The notes under the pieces were generated by a model that ran no database searches, was not told where the DNA came from, and saw only the letters and a list, made by a program, of their open reading frames with translations. Positions 23,393-35,396 of a DNA stretch of 64,000 nt are shown piece after piece. The stretch covers positions 2,110,501-2,174,500 of the forward strand of contig OZ018417.1 in the NCBI GenBank assembly GCA_963969595.1, read 5' to 3'. How positions within the stretch are numbered: the first letter of the stretch is position 1; each line of letters begins with the position of its first letter. The stretch comes from Neckera pumila. Its lineage: Eukaryota; Streptophyta; Bryopsida; Hypnales; Neckeraceae. The position numbers and the translations under genes are program-made.

Positions 23393-26300
23393 TTATACAA
23401 ATGGGGGAAGGATCACCCATCTTTGAGGATACTTCTTCCGTCCATCTTGACCATCAAACATCTGCAAAAAACAAAAATGCAACAACGAAAACTCTCAACA
23501 AGAAATTTCTATGTTAAATACATCATACACCATAAATCATAGTAATTACAAGATGCTTTAGTAATAAATATCTTTTATAATTAGTGTGGCAGATTTTTCC
23601 ACTTTAGAAGTTATAAATTAGGTTAATCCCTAAAGGACCAAATTGCGTCTTTTTGGCAACATAATGACTTTGCGTAGCTTACTACAAATGATTTTTTTAC
23701 TTTATATCTTTGAAATTTTCATACAATATGCGATTGAAGAATAGTTTTAAAGCCCAACAAATTTCTTAACTTTTGATTATATAATTAAAAAGTTATTGTA
23801 TGATATGTAGTTCCTTTTGCAACCTAGGCATCTTGGGCAGATTAAAAAAATCACTTTTTTCATAAACAAAAATTTGAAATTAGTTTTTGAGATTTGTATA
23901 TACGAGGTAAGTTTTGAATCATTCTATTTTTATTAAGGAAATCAAGGAAATGAAAGTTATGAAGAGCTTTAGTTTGTTGGCGATTATAGAATCTCTATTC
24001 TAAAATAAACCTTGATGTCTTTTATTGCACTCAAATTTTGAAATTTTTGAAAACAAACAAACAAACAAACAATGTAGATTGTTTATTACAACATTGCAAC
24101 CATTGAGATTGAATTTTTCAATTCCATAATTAAATTCTTAACAATTTCGTATTTTGAATCATTCTCTACTTCTTTCTATTTATGATTTTTTCAAGTATGA
24201 ATATAAATTTAAGAATGAAATAAAATAATATGTATTTCCAATTGATTTCTTCAATATATTATGGAGAGTTGCAAGTAGTATGATCTATAAATTTTGGAAT
24301 AAAATGTTTAAAAGATGAAACCTAACAATTTGGAAAGAGTTGAAAATACTTCTTTTAAAAACCCAAGCATCATAATCTTGCAATTGGTACGTTTTTATAA
24401 TTTGAAAATTTAGGAGACTAGTATTTTGAAGTAGTTTGGAGCCTCTAAACATGAAAGAACTTTAGGATTAAAACCTTCTCATCATGGCACATTAAATTCC
24501 ATCTAGTGCGTTTAAATATGTAATTTATCTCGTATTTGGTGTACCAAATGCAAGTTATCAATCTTTTCTTTAGGGATTGGTAGTCATTACAATGTACAAA
24601 CTTAAAAATAGACATTTAAAACAAGGCAAAATATCTAAGGTTGTACTTAAATAGAGTGTTTGTTTGGGTATTGGCAAATTAGACAACTATTGTTCAAGTT
24701 ATCTGTAAAGCAAAGAGAATCTTTACTCAAAAATATGTTAGAAGACACCAAAAATTTTAGGAACTACATCCCAGTTTTTCAATTGATTCCAATTTCCAAC
24801 TACTCCTCAACTTATACATCTCGACATCTAGCCTTCAATCAACAAGTAGCATAAATATGTCTTAGTTAAATGTCTACGAACAAATAGATGATCATTTGTG
24901 ACTTCCAGTAGCAATCTACAACCTTGCCTTTTTTACATTGAAAAAAAATTAAATTCACATTTGTGGAAAAAAATCAACCTAAATAGATTTGGTTCATGTA
25001 AAAAACTTAGTAACTTTTACAAAACTAATCTCTTCAAAAGCCCAAATAGTGATTAAAATGCTTAAATGACACAAACAACATTTCTTAATTCAAGGCAAAT
25101 TGTAAGACCTAATAATATTGTGATTTCAACAATAAAAAAATACTAATATAGATAAAATAATAAAATTTGCATGTAGTACCTTCTTTAGGCGCCTATGCTT
25201 TTGGACAGCCCACACAGTCATGATATATGTTGCCGATGTTAAAAAAAGGTACCCCGCAATGGTCTGAGTAGCCACATTAAATCCAACCCATTGCAAGATC
25301 TCGGTAGTATAATTTGCACACGTGACAAAGTTAAATAAGAATCCATATGGAATTTGGTAACCACTCTTTCTATCTGTAGTTCTCAAATTCCTCAATATAA
25401 AATGACAATAGAGGTTTGAAAGTTGACTTACAATGGAAATAGCAAGGCCTACAAACATCTGTGTTTCACTCACTGGGTTGTAAAAAGGGTGGTTCACAAA
25501 ATAGGCAATAAACCCTGCAAATGCCCAATAATATGCACAATTGCGGTATACATTTGCCAGAGGAGAAGTGTCATGACTAAAGCGGTGCATGAAAAAGGTT
25601 TCAAATTCCCTTTTCAAGTAGTGAAAGCACCAAGCATAGAGGGCATAGGTTTGGACAGGGTAAGTGAAGGTGCGTTTGGGAAGACCAAAGTGATTGTACA
25701 CTTGAGGGAAATAGTAGAAAATGGGATAGATGAGTAGAGGACCAAGATACTCAAAGAAAAAGAGGTTGCAATAAGACACTTGTGGGCCTAAGTCTTTAAA
25801 TATTACTTGTGGATGATCATTGGTGATGAAGCAGTCCTTTAGTTTTTTGCTACCATCTATTGGCAATGGACGTCCTTGTCCTGGTTGTTGTGGTAATGTG
25901 ATTCTTTGTCTGTCAAGGTAGTATTTGTTATCTGCATTGCCATAAGGTAATAAGAATCAATTTCAATATAGAAGCAATATATATTGCATTTTATATGATG
26001 TACAACATTTTAAAGCATATTAAAACGTATTTTGATTCTTTATGGAAATCAAAATTAGGTCAAAGGTGTTTGAAGATTCTAAATTTTACATAATGTTATG
26101 TAATAAGATTCAAACAAGGGAATATTGAAGGGTAAAAAATAGGGTTGAAGGGAGCCCTTACTACGTCTTTGGATGGCCTTCTTTAAATCCGTAAATGTTC
26201 CCTACAATGGATTGATCCAAGAAATATTTATGACAAAACATGTAATCAAATTTATTTTGTAAATTCAAAGATGAGAAACAAAATATTGTATTGTCTTCAA

Positions 26301-26596
26301 ATAATGTCCACAAGAAGGACAAAAGAGATATATGAAGTCTAATTTAGACTTCTTGGTCTTTTAGGATTTGATCCATGAGAAATATAAACACACTATACAA
26401 CTACATCCTTCAGTAGTGCTATTGAAACAGTCTATGTAGTAGAAAAGTGAAGACACAATGTATCCAACCTACAATTGCATAAAATACATGTGGAACTAAT
26501 CCTACTTACTTCTTCTGAAACTTCAACACCGCCCTTAAAAATCTCCTTCCCATTCCGCCCTACTACTTGAATGCGCATAGACCTTTCTGTCCTCAT
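23393..26596 (-). CDS. ECR: Very-long-chain trans-2-enoyl-CoA reductase, copy 2
   Basis: Exons on the minus strand: 26596-26510, 26201-26162, 25931-25180 and 23461-23393. The boundaries match copy 1 exactly, and the first, second and fourth exons have identical lengths; the third is one codon longer. The product is 315 residues with no stop or frameshift. It keeps [41 protein letters not shown] and the C-terminal RWVILPPFV, so the likely catalytic Lys and Tyr are both present. The start ATG at 26596 aligns with the copy 1 start; an in-frame ATG three codons upstream is also possible. Synonymous positions look more AT-rich than in copy 1, and intron 3 (1.7 kb) holds a family B element. The intact frame suggests selection, though a recent silent copy cannot be excluded. 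Confidence 0.9.
23628..24467. mobile_element. Family B TTAA-bounded element in intron 3 of ECR copy 2
   Basis: It is flanked by TTAA at 23624-23627 and 24468-24471. The left end TCCCTAAAGGACCAAATTGCG and the interior (GCATCTTGGGCAGA, ACATTGCAACCATTGAGATT, GAATCATTCTCTACTTC) match the copies at 49373 and 57687. About 840 bp, no transposase. Confidence 0.65.
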
Positions 26597-28993
26597 TTCA
26601 AACATCAACCCATGCAAACGGCCAAAAAAGATGAATTGATAATTTAATACTTCTCAATTGTGCCAATTCAACAATCAATACTACCACCATACATCTCCAA
26701 TATAACCACCTACCTAACTAGGTATGATGTTGAAGACTTGTACATGACAATCACATCCAACTAGATACTTCTTGTCACTGATTGCAAGATGACAAATTTC
26801 ACCATGGAATGTGCTTAAAGAATTCAACACAATTTATTTTGAACTACACCACTCACTATAATAACTTTACATGAATACCAATAATTACATATTAATGGAT
26901 CATAGTTTTTTGTAAACTTGAGTGGATTGTTAAAACTAGGCCTAAGTGAAGGATTGGAATTTCTCCCAAAAAAGTGATTTTTACTCTAATTTCAAGGAAC
27001 AAATTATGTAACAATTCAAGTTGAGCTCCATTAAGAACAATATTACGCAATTTCACTACAAAATGAAAGGCCTTCGAATTGTGTGAGTCTGGTAGCAATC
27101 TCATATGGCAAAGTTGTAGACATTTGCCTTCTCATTAAACTCCAACTTGGATTGCGGTCAACCATATATAGAAGAACCAATCATGATCATTGGAAGATAT
27201 CCTATCATGTTCCTTCTTGTAAGAAAAGACTAATATATTAGAAGCTTTCTAATACTCGTGCACAATATCCATTCTATGTAAGTCATATATATTGAAGGCA
27301 ATAAAACACATCAAGTTCTTGACTTGAGGAAGAAAAATGGAAAGCCTTTTTGATGTTTTTGCATTTCATGGAGCCATTAGTTAAAAGTTCTTTAGTGCAT
27401 AATCACCCCTTGATAATCACACCTCTACATGTGCAACTCTGCTTGCTAAATATGAAACATTGTGTTGTGTTGAGGAACTTGAAAGTGAGAGAATGGGGTA
27501 TCAATAATATCGTTAGTGCACAAATCTTGAAAAAGAAAAAGAAACTTATGGTCATATATTGCAAACCTTAATTCCTATAAAGATGAGCAAATAGATGAAG
27601 AGGCAAGAATGTTTCACAACATCTTCAAGCAACAAGTACCTAAAACAAACACCAACTTTTTGTCTCATAGCAACCAAATTTGCACGTAGAATTGTCAATT
27701 CTCTTCTTTAGAATTGGACTAGATTAGTGACTATTCAAAGGTGGGTGCCTTTGTTCATGCATCACTCTTTGTTGCTTCAAGGAATGTGCTGTATAATTTG
27801 TTCTCTAAGTACTAGAAAATTCAATTTTTTTTGTAACATTTGTCCATACAATTTTCAAATCTATGTGAACAAAAACTTGATTGTGCATTGATATAAAATA
27901 CACGAATGTTTTTTATACTGTCGCTTTATGGTATTGCTACCTTCGTATCGTGATTGGAGTGGACTTTGTTGAGTGACTTTACCACCTACCATAGCTCTAT
28001 TGTGGAAAGATATCTACAACTAAAACAAATATTTTTTCAAACAAACATTTTTGAATACAATTTGGAGAAAATATTACTACATGATGTTAGCAAATGAAAT
28101 TGGAAGTGAATGCAATTGCATTGAGGATTTTTACAAATCTTATGAATAAACTACAAATTTTGAAAGCTGAGATCACTTGTAAAAAATCAGTTTGTAAAGA
28201 TTAAGCTTTAAGATTCTAGGATTGGCTCCGGTTATCTAACGAGACAATCCATCTATTTTTGGCTAATTATGAGTAGACCTCTTGTTTCTAGTTCTTCAAA
28301 TGTATTCTATTTTCACAGATGTGCCACAAATAGGAGCCATTGTCCCACTTGCATCATCAACTACATATTGTTTGATCAAAATTTGATATTCCAACACAAC
28401 TAGTTTTCAACAAATCTGGCTAAGAAAAGTAAAAAGCCATTGTCTAAGGTAATTATATACAAAATTTCCCCCAATCCGATTGTAACCTTTTTAAACCCAA
28501 TTGTGCCCTAATGTAGTGAAAACTATAATGGATTACTATTATAGGTCAACATCTACATTTTTAGTTTAAATAGAAGGGTTCTTTGTCATCCATTGGTCAC
28601 TTTTTGGCCTCTCCTTCCTTATAAGATTAAAACCTAAGAAACCATTAGGCCAAAATTAGGCCCTATGCTTTTTAGCACTTTTGAGTGGGTCTTAGGGAAC
28701 TATCACTTGTTCCATTTGTTTGTTTTTATTGTTTTTATGTAGGACATTAATCCATTTCACAAAGTAGGATGAACAAAGTAAATTTTGTGTCCTCTGAGAT
28801 AAAAGTAAAATTGGTTTTTCTATTTTGTGCCATGTCTAGGATATATTGTAGACAACTAATTTGGGGTCTTTGATTGCAAATGTGAATTCAAAATTGGAAA
28901 AAAAAATTCATATGTGGCAAATAAAAAATTCTTGCATTTCCTCCAAGGTAAATCTACCCTACTGGTTCAACTTCATGGGTGGGACGGGTTCAA
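26597..28993. other. AT-rich intergenic sequence upstream of ECR copy 2
   Basis: The promoter of ECR copy 2 must lie at the left end but shows no clear motif; the telo-box seen near other gene starts is absent. The rest is AT-rich, with a repeat F fragment at about 28740-28960. No gene was seen. Confidence 0.45.
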
Positions 28994-29936
28994 CCCCTAA
29001 AGTCCTATTGTCCCCTCGGGGGACAAAATGGATTTTAGGCAAGTTCTTTTGACCTCAATTTTTATGAAGTTTTTTTAAAACTTTCTTATAAGATAGAAAA
29101 ACTGATTAGCTATGTGGAGATATCATTTTTATTTCAATTGGTGACCGGGAGCAAAAATTAGACCACAAAAAGCCTAGAACTGAATTTGGCAAGCACCACA
29201 AAAAAAACTACAAAATGTCAAAATAAATTTTTCAAATTTTCAAATTTTCAAACATCATATTTTCCAAAAATATTATATTTTTGCCTAAATGTGAAGCTTT
29301 GATTCATTCTATATGGACAAATAATGAAAAAGTTTTGGATAATCTTGTTTTTTGGGCAACTAGAGCACTTCTTAAGAAAATAACTTGTAGGATTCATTTA
29401 TGAATGCAATTTTTACAATTTTCCAAAAACATTGTTTGACAAGGTTGTGCTTGCTTGTTTAAACAATCTCACCATTGGGATTATTGTATTTCAATCTCAT
29501 CTTAGAGCTACTAACCATTTAGTTTTTTTTCAATTTTGGACCTACTTTGAATTCTACTAAACAATTTTTTAAAGAATGAAAATTAAGTTTTTTTCTTAAA
29601 ATTCTTTTGGTAGACTTTCAATTCAATTCTTCAACATAAATCTTCTTAAATTCAAAGTCTATAGTGCAAAACTCTTCTACAAATGGCAGTCAAAGTCATT
29701 TGAAATTGCAGGCCAGTGTTCAAAAAAACTTTCTTTTTCAACTTGAATGCTAATATCCTCCAATCTATATGGTCAAACTTCGTGATATTTTTATTACATG
29801 ATCTCAGACAAGTGAAGTACAAGATCCTATGGTTTGATTTTTAAGAAATGTTGTTTTTTGTATTCTTGGGTGAATGCAACAAAAATGGCAGTTTTGAGTG
29901 GTTTCTGACACAAAAATGGCCTTGGAACTACAAGGG
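28994..29936. mobile_element. Family B-like TTAA element (older copy)
   Basis: The left end is CCCCTAAAGTCC after TCAA, a variant of TTAA. The right end CTACAAGGG is followed by TTAA at 29937-29940. The right part carries words that recur in family B: AAATGGCAGTTTTGAGTG and ACAAGATCCTATGGTTTG. Confidence 0.45.
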
Positions 29937-31004
29937 TTAATGTCCCCTATTTTTCATTGCTCCGGACGAAATTCATTATTTGTGTTGGGAATTGTGTATT
30001 TTACAGGATGACCAATCAGTTGGTGAATATGAAATCTCTACAAAGGACGCTAAATCCTCTATACTAGCAAGGTAAATTTTGTGTTTTGGGGGATAAAAGT
30101 AAAAAAGCCCCCTATTTTGTGCCATATGTAGGATATGTAGAGACCTCTCCTAGCTAATTTGTCATCTTTGATTGCAAAATTTGCAAAAATTTCAACAAAT
30201 GGTAGCAATTAAAAAATTCTTGCATTTTCCCTAGGGGAAAATTTGGCTTGTAGGGTTCCCATCAAATGCATTTTTCATACTTATCAATGTGACCTTGTAA
30301 AGTGCAGCTACTTGGATTTTCGCAAGGACAAAAAAAGGATTTTTACTAATTCAAATGCTATTATCTTGCAATCCACAAAGTGGACATCTCCGAAAAATTT
30401 TCCACAACATCTTGAACTAGTGTACTGCAAGATCCTATGGTTACATTTTTTCAATTTTTTTTCTTTCAAAATTTGGTACTTGTATTAGAAATGGCAGTTT
30501 GGGAGCAATTTTGGTGAAAACATAGTCTCTAATCTTTAAGGGTTAAATAATTAGGAAAATTCAGAATTTCAAAATTTGATGTAGCCAAATTATCCTTGTC
30601 AGCCTGAATTACTCTTTTATTATAATTTCATTATTTTTTATTATTCTATATTATTTTATTATTTTTAAATATTTTTAGATATTTTTTATTGTAGCCACTA
30701 TTTATCATTGATGATGAATAATGGCTAAGGAACTCACAGCCCCTTTGTGAAGGGAAGCAGATTCCGGATGGTTGAACTTTTTTGTAATGGTTTCTCCTAC
30801 AAGGCCTTGCCCATCATGAGAGGATGTTTTTGATTTGCAATGAAACATCTTCATTTGCAAATGAAAAGATTCTCCTTACCTAAGCAGAAATGCTCAAGCA
30901 ACAAAAAAAAAAGCAAAACTTTGGAGTTAATTTCTATTTCTTCATGTTTCTATGTTTATATCTAAATGCATTTTTTAATGTGAAATTATAAAGAGTTTAG
31001 TTAA
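29937..31004. other. AT-rich repeats (repeat F and the right end of a family B element)
   Basis: Repeat F sequence covers about 30060-30240. A family B-type right end (GGCAGTTTGGGAGC, GGTGAAAACATAGTC, CTTTAAGGG) stops at TTAA 30543-30546. About 30600-30700 is a run of ATT/TATTTTTT low complexity. No gene. Confidence 0.45.
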
Positions 31005-31926
31005 ACCCTAAAGGACCATTGTCTCCAAATGCGTTTCCAGGCAAGTACCTACGGGCTGAAATTTTCTCTTGATTTTTTTGAAACTTTTTTTAGAGGTAGA
31101 AAAATTGATTAGCTTCGTGGGAATATAATTTCTTCACAATTGGTGCCCGAGAATAAAAGTTATGACCAAATAACCTCAAAATAGAAGACGTGGGTAATGT
31201 AGGCAGTAAAAAAGAATTTGCAATTTTTTTTTTTTTCTTAGTATTTTATTCCTCATAGATTGTATTTTTTTCTATCTAAAAAGCTTTGATTTATTTCATT
31301 TGGATTTGTTATAAGAAAGTTGTGGACATTTTTTGTTTTTTGGGTAGTTAAAGCATCTTTTTGAAAAAAATAACTTGTAGGATTCATTTTGAATGCAATT
31401 TTTCAAATTTTTCTATTTTTCTATTTTTTTTGCTTAGTTTAGTTTACTTGCTAGAACAATCTCACCATTGGGGGATTAGTGCATTTTAATTCCATCTAAA
31501 ATATATGAATATTTTAGATTTTCCTTCTATCTTATACCTATTTTTACTTAACAACTTTTTTAAGAATCTTAATTAAGTTTTTTTGAATTTTTTTCTCCCT
31601 AGACTCTCAATTCAATTCTCCACTACAAAGATTTAAAGCTCAAAACTCTGTAGTGCAAAAAATTTAAGTTAAAAATGTTCAAAGTCAAAAAATCTAATCC
31701 CACAATGTGCTAAAAAATTTGTTTTTTTTCATTTTATATGCAAATATTTTTGCAATTTGTGCAATCAAAAATTCTGAAATTTTTTCCACACTTTTCATAT
31801 TGGTTAGGTGTAAGATCCTACGGTTAGATGTTAAAAAAAAACAATTAAATTTTTTTTAAACCATTTGCTACGGAAATGGCAGTTTTGAGTGTTTTTGATA
31901 GAAAAAAGGCCTTGGTCATTTAGAGG
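31005..31926. mobile_element. Family B TTAA-bounded element
   Basis: TTAA lies on both sides (31001-31004 and 31927-31930). The ends are ACCCTAAAGGACCATTG and, on the other strand, CCTCTAAATGACCAAGG. The interior includes the family B words AAATGGCAGTTTTGAGTG and GTAAGATCCTACGGTTAG. About 920 bp, no ORF of note. Confidence 0.65.
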
Positions 31927-32349
31927 TTAAACACACAATCTGAAACAACCTTTAGAACTTGTTCATGAACTCAATTTTCACATAATTTTAAAACAAAAAT
32001 GGTCATAGGTAAGATTACTTGCTACAACAATTTCACCATTAGCATAAACTCTGCCGGTTCTATTTTAGAACCGTGACCAATTCTAATAAAAAAAAAATTT
32101 TAAGAATGAAAACCACTAATTGAAAAAAGAATCATTTTTTTAGATTTTCAATTCAATTTTCCACCACAAAGATTGAAACCTCATGCAAAAAATTTAAATG
32201 AAAACGATTTAATCTTAAAACCTTGAATATGCAAAATAAATAATGTTTTCTATAGTCACTCCTTTCTAATGGGAGATTTAACTTTTGAGGTGGCATTTGG
32301 TGAAAACATAGTCATGAACAATTAGATATCCATTATTTTTATGATAAAG

Positions 32350-32661
32350 TGGAACCCAGCGATCCCAAAATTGGCTAAATTTCGCTTGGTTTGTACTTAA
32401 TTTTTTCATGCCCTCAGTGTAAATTCAAAAAAAATCTTCCAAAAATGAACAATTGGCTAAAAACCTTGGACCTACTCTAAAATCGCTGGTGGAACCTCTT
32501 TAAGTCGATGCTCCATAAGAAAAAAAGAAACTCCCTAATTGATCTTGTCAAACCAGTTCTGAACTTGTCCACATACAAAGGTTATGACTAAAATTCCAAA
32601 AGAAACTAAACCTCCGATGACAGACTAATCCAGGACCTACCGATTTAGAGAGGTTCTACTG
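32350..32661. mobile_element. Small pogo/Tigger-like element
   Basis: The right end, read on the minus strand, starts CAGTAGAACCTCTCTAAATC, and the left end reads AGTGGAACCCAGCGATCC; these are partial inverted repeats. The CAGTAGAACCTC start resembles Tigger/pogo termini. It lies directly beside the inverted SKIP5 copy, and a similar CAGTAGAACCTCCCTAATCC lies at about 54775, downstream of SKIP5 itself. The family call is tentative. Confidence 0.4.
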
Positions 32662-32667
32662 TGCATA

Positions 32668-33097
32668 GCAAACGGGTGCTCATAAATATACAAAGTAAAG
32701 GAAGATTAGAATCATCAAGCACTGCAACAAACAAGGTGTGACTCCTCCGTAACAGGTTTTGCCACTTGAAACCAAAACGCATACGCTGCCCTTCCACACA
32801 GCAATCTCACCTGCACAAATCAACGCCGCATGAGAATCAAATGGTTGAATGCTCCAGAGAGAAAAAAACAGAGCTCAATCCATTCATCAACAAGCTGCTA
32901 ATAAGCAAAATCCGCAAGCAATGCAACCCATTTCCTTTTATACTTGTGTAGATGAGCTTGTTGCTGATCAATACCTGTTGGAGCTTAAGCTTATCACCGG
33001 TATGGACGCAGAGTAAACCTCCTTCAATCCTGGTCCCAATAACCGATACTTTGTTTCGACCGTTTGTAATTGAACAAGGCTGATTATGTTCAGCCCT
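32668..33097 (-). pseudogene. Inverted duplicate of the SKIP5 3' end
   Basis: On the minus strand this segment matches about 53287-53764: the end of SKIP5 exon 5 (ITNGRNKVSVIGTRIEGG, then CVHTGDKLKLQQ), the whole last intron, the last exon and the start of the 3' flank up to a GTATATTTATGAGCACCCG. Because the intron is kept, the copy arose from DNA, not from mRNA. The first four exons of SKIP5, including the F-box, are absent. The copy has one splice acceptor where SKIP5 has two. It cannot encode a functional F-box protein. Confidence 0.85.
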
Positions 33098-33156
33098 CTC
33101 CATGGACGGTTCTACAGTGCAGCTCTGCTTGTCAAAACAGGGAAAGAAGCACACCT

Positions 33157-34430
33157 GACTTTGAATGCGTTTAGTTTGCTTGGCAAATCTCAGAGTATTC
33201 AAGGTTTCTTGAGCATTGCTGCCACCCACATAAACGAGGATCAGGGAAAGAAACAGGGCTAGCGGATGAACGTCCACACAAAGTCATCAACATACAGTGT
33301 CATAGGCAAACTCAGAATCAGGAATTGGGAGGTCCACCCCCCTAGAAGGACTGACAGTAGCTACGATTGTAGTCTTCAAATTTCCTCCAAATGAATCCTA
33401 CGCAAGATCAAAGGTATTCAACTTCCTCATCCGCTTGAACAGGCCAATTCTTTCAATGCAGTATACTTCACGCCCTAAATCTAAAAACCCTAAATCCTAA
33501 AACCCTAAACTCTCAAATTGTCGAGCACGCAAACTTACCCAAGCCGGTAGACAGAGATTTAATGATATTGGCAACTTCTTTCAGCCGCTCCCCTTCGGCT
33601 CCAGAGTTCTTTGACTGAATTTGTGCAAGATTTCGTTACAACTGTAATGCCCTCTAGCGCAGAGGTTATACTTGCGCAAAATTCAGAGTCCATCCCACAA
33701 TTGGGTTAGGAGATGTTTACCTCTCAGATCCGGCATGGTCAACAAGATTCAGTCTTTCAGATACCGGGTACATTTAGTCATCGCGTTACGCTCCCATCTG
33801 CTTTCGAAGCTACATGTGAACACAGTATGAGAGCGGCTTGACTCTCTCTCTATTCATGTTCGTGGTTGCCATTTCCTATTCGCTGATCCTTGCAACAGAT
33901 TGCGGTGGATCCCCATGAGCACTTATGGATGAACAAAAGTAATCATAGGTTCAACCGACTTTACCTTCGGGTACCAGTTCCCAGAAAAGAGGTGGTGGGA
34001 GCGACCTGGCTAAGCAACTGAATCACGTCTTGAACATTGTTCACCTCCACCTCGGTGAAATTATCCACGTAACTCACTTTTCGTTCATAATCTCGCAACT
34101 GCAAGGATGTCATCACAATAATTCAACAACTTGTAGAAGGAACAAAGACACCTCTCTTGCAAATCTCATAAGAACCAAGGGGAGGGTGCAGCACCCGCAA
34201 GTTGGTTGAGGTAGGCTCCAGCAAATCAGTAATTTGCTCGTTGTAGATTTCCAGGAAGGAACACGTACTTGGTCAAGCATTTAAGGTTCTCGTCCTTGCG
34301 TTGTTTCGCCTCCTGTACAGTTCAACGAACAGCGTCTCATCCCCGGTTCCTTCCCAATGCAGTGTACATAAGGCATCGATCACCACGTCCATTGAATCCC
34401 CAGACGTCTCATATATTCGTAACACGGATG
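33157..34430 (-). pseudogene. Kinesin-12 motor domain pseudogene
   Basis: Decayed exons of a PAKRP1/POK-type kinesin motor follow in correct order on the minus strand: SFLEIYNEQITDLLEP (about 34260-34160), DNFTEVEVNNVQDVIQLL (34105-34005), a TNMNRE piece of the SSRSH region (about 33900-33820), RLNLVDHAGSER (33760-33720, His replacing the usual Leu of the switch II motif), GAEGERLKEVANIIKSLST (33615-33541), DSFGGNLKTTIVATVSPS (33400-33342) and LNTLRFAKQTKRIQ (about 33200-33157). In-frame stops and shifts separate several pieces, the SSRSH block is scrambled, and the segment before DSFGG that should hold YRDSKLT is largely lost. By family, kinesin-12 proteins act at the phragmoplast. The stalk region and the N-terminal P-loop were not found. 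Confidence 0.88.
33472..33512. repeat. Interstitial telomere-like tract
   Basis: Four imperfect CCCTAAA-type units lie in about 41 bases (CCCTAAATCTAAAAACCCTA, then TCCTAAAACCCTAAAC). The plant telomere unit is CCCTAAA/TTTAGGG. The tract lies inside the kinesin-12 pseudogene, where coding sequence between the KSLST and DSFGG exons is missing. Confidence 0.7.
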
Positions 34431-35127
34431 TTCATCATTCCACAAAACCACTAAGATGCGAACCAGTTGGATTCTCGAGAAAAAGGGGTTCAAACAAACG
34501 AGGAATCATACCCCCTACGGGGCATGACTCCTTGTATGTTTGAACACCTTTTCAGAGCACAAACCTTGGTTCTATAGTGATGGTATGTCTCTATATCTTT
34601 CACCTGTCTAATTCATCCAGTAACTATTGATGAAACACTATCACTGTAGAGCTACTGAATGTTATGAAAGCAATTTGACAGTATTGCAAAGTGGAGAAGT
34701 TAATTGAAGGATTTTTTGAAGCTGCGGAAATAGGATTCCCGAAGGGTGTAAATTTTCCAAAATTTTTCTTTGCAAAATGTAATTATTACAAACTTTTTGG
34801 TTGAAGATTCCTTTTGTCCCACTTTGGTCCCATAGGCTGTCATGTTTTCGATCAAAGAGGAGTTGCAAAATTGTTCAGCGTTGTAACCAATCACGATGCG
34901 CCACGACTGTATCAAATGTGATCATTTTTTCTTCCCTCCTTGTACGGAAAGAGAACACCCTACTCGCACGCAAATGAGAGGGTGATTGGAAATGGGACCT
35001 CTGACCTTATTGAATGTTATGTTGGCCTGGCCCAACGTCTACAGTACTGTTGTGCTGTCACTGCTGCAGTAGTGAACGATGTTTTCCGATTGCGGACCTA
35101 GACTTTTGGAACACTACAATATGTAAG
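34431..35127. other. Intergenic sequence upstream of the kinesin pseudogene
   Basis: The missing 5' part of the kinesin gene (the P-loop exon) is expected here but was not seen. A short palindrome, CCCCCTACGGGGC, lies at about 34510-34522. No other feature. Confidence 0.4.
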
Positions 35128-35396
35128 GTAGGAGGCTTAGAAATGGATCATTTAAGAGCTGGTCCCTATGAATTTTCAAACGAGGAGTTGGGTTGTAGGT
35201 CCCTATTTGTGAGCCTAGGTCTTTTGTAAACGATTCACTTCTAATTCTAAATAAAAATGGGAAAAGCAAAGAGAGTGATTGGCTCTTGCAATTAATAATA
35301 CTTTTTTCTTTGATTCATTCAATACGGGTAGTCACACCTTCTCGCTTCCATGAAGGTTGAGAAGCTGTGGAGAGGGAAGTGGAGCCTAAATCCTAC
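35128..35396. repeat. Family D MITE-like element, copy 3
   Basis: The left end is GTAGGAGGCTTAGAAATGG; the right end on the other strand is GTAGGATTTAGGCTCCAC. The interior shares TTGTAGGTCCCTATTTGTGA and GTGATTGGCTCTTGCAAT with copy 1. It is 269 bp, shortened relative to the other two. Confidence 0.6.

Noticed and set aside
32837..33277. 146-codon ORF taken as a real kinesin-SKIP5 fusion gene
   Set aside because: It runs into intron-derived sequence (after KLKLQQ), the kinesin part is a pseudogene, and no start or promoter is seen; it is recorded instead as a chimeric remnant.
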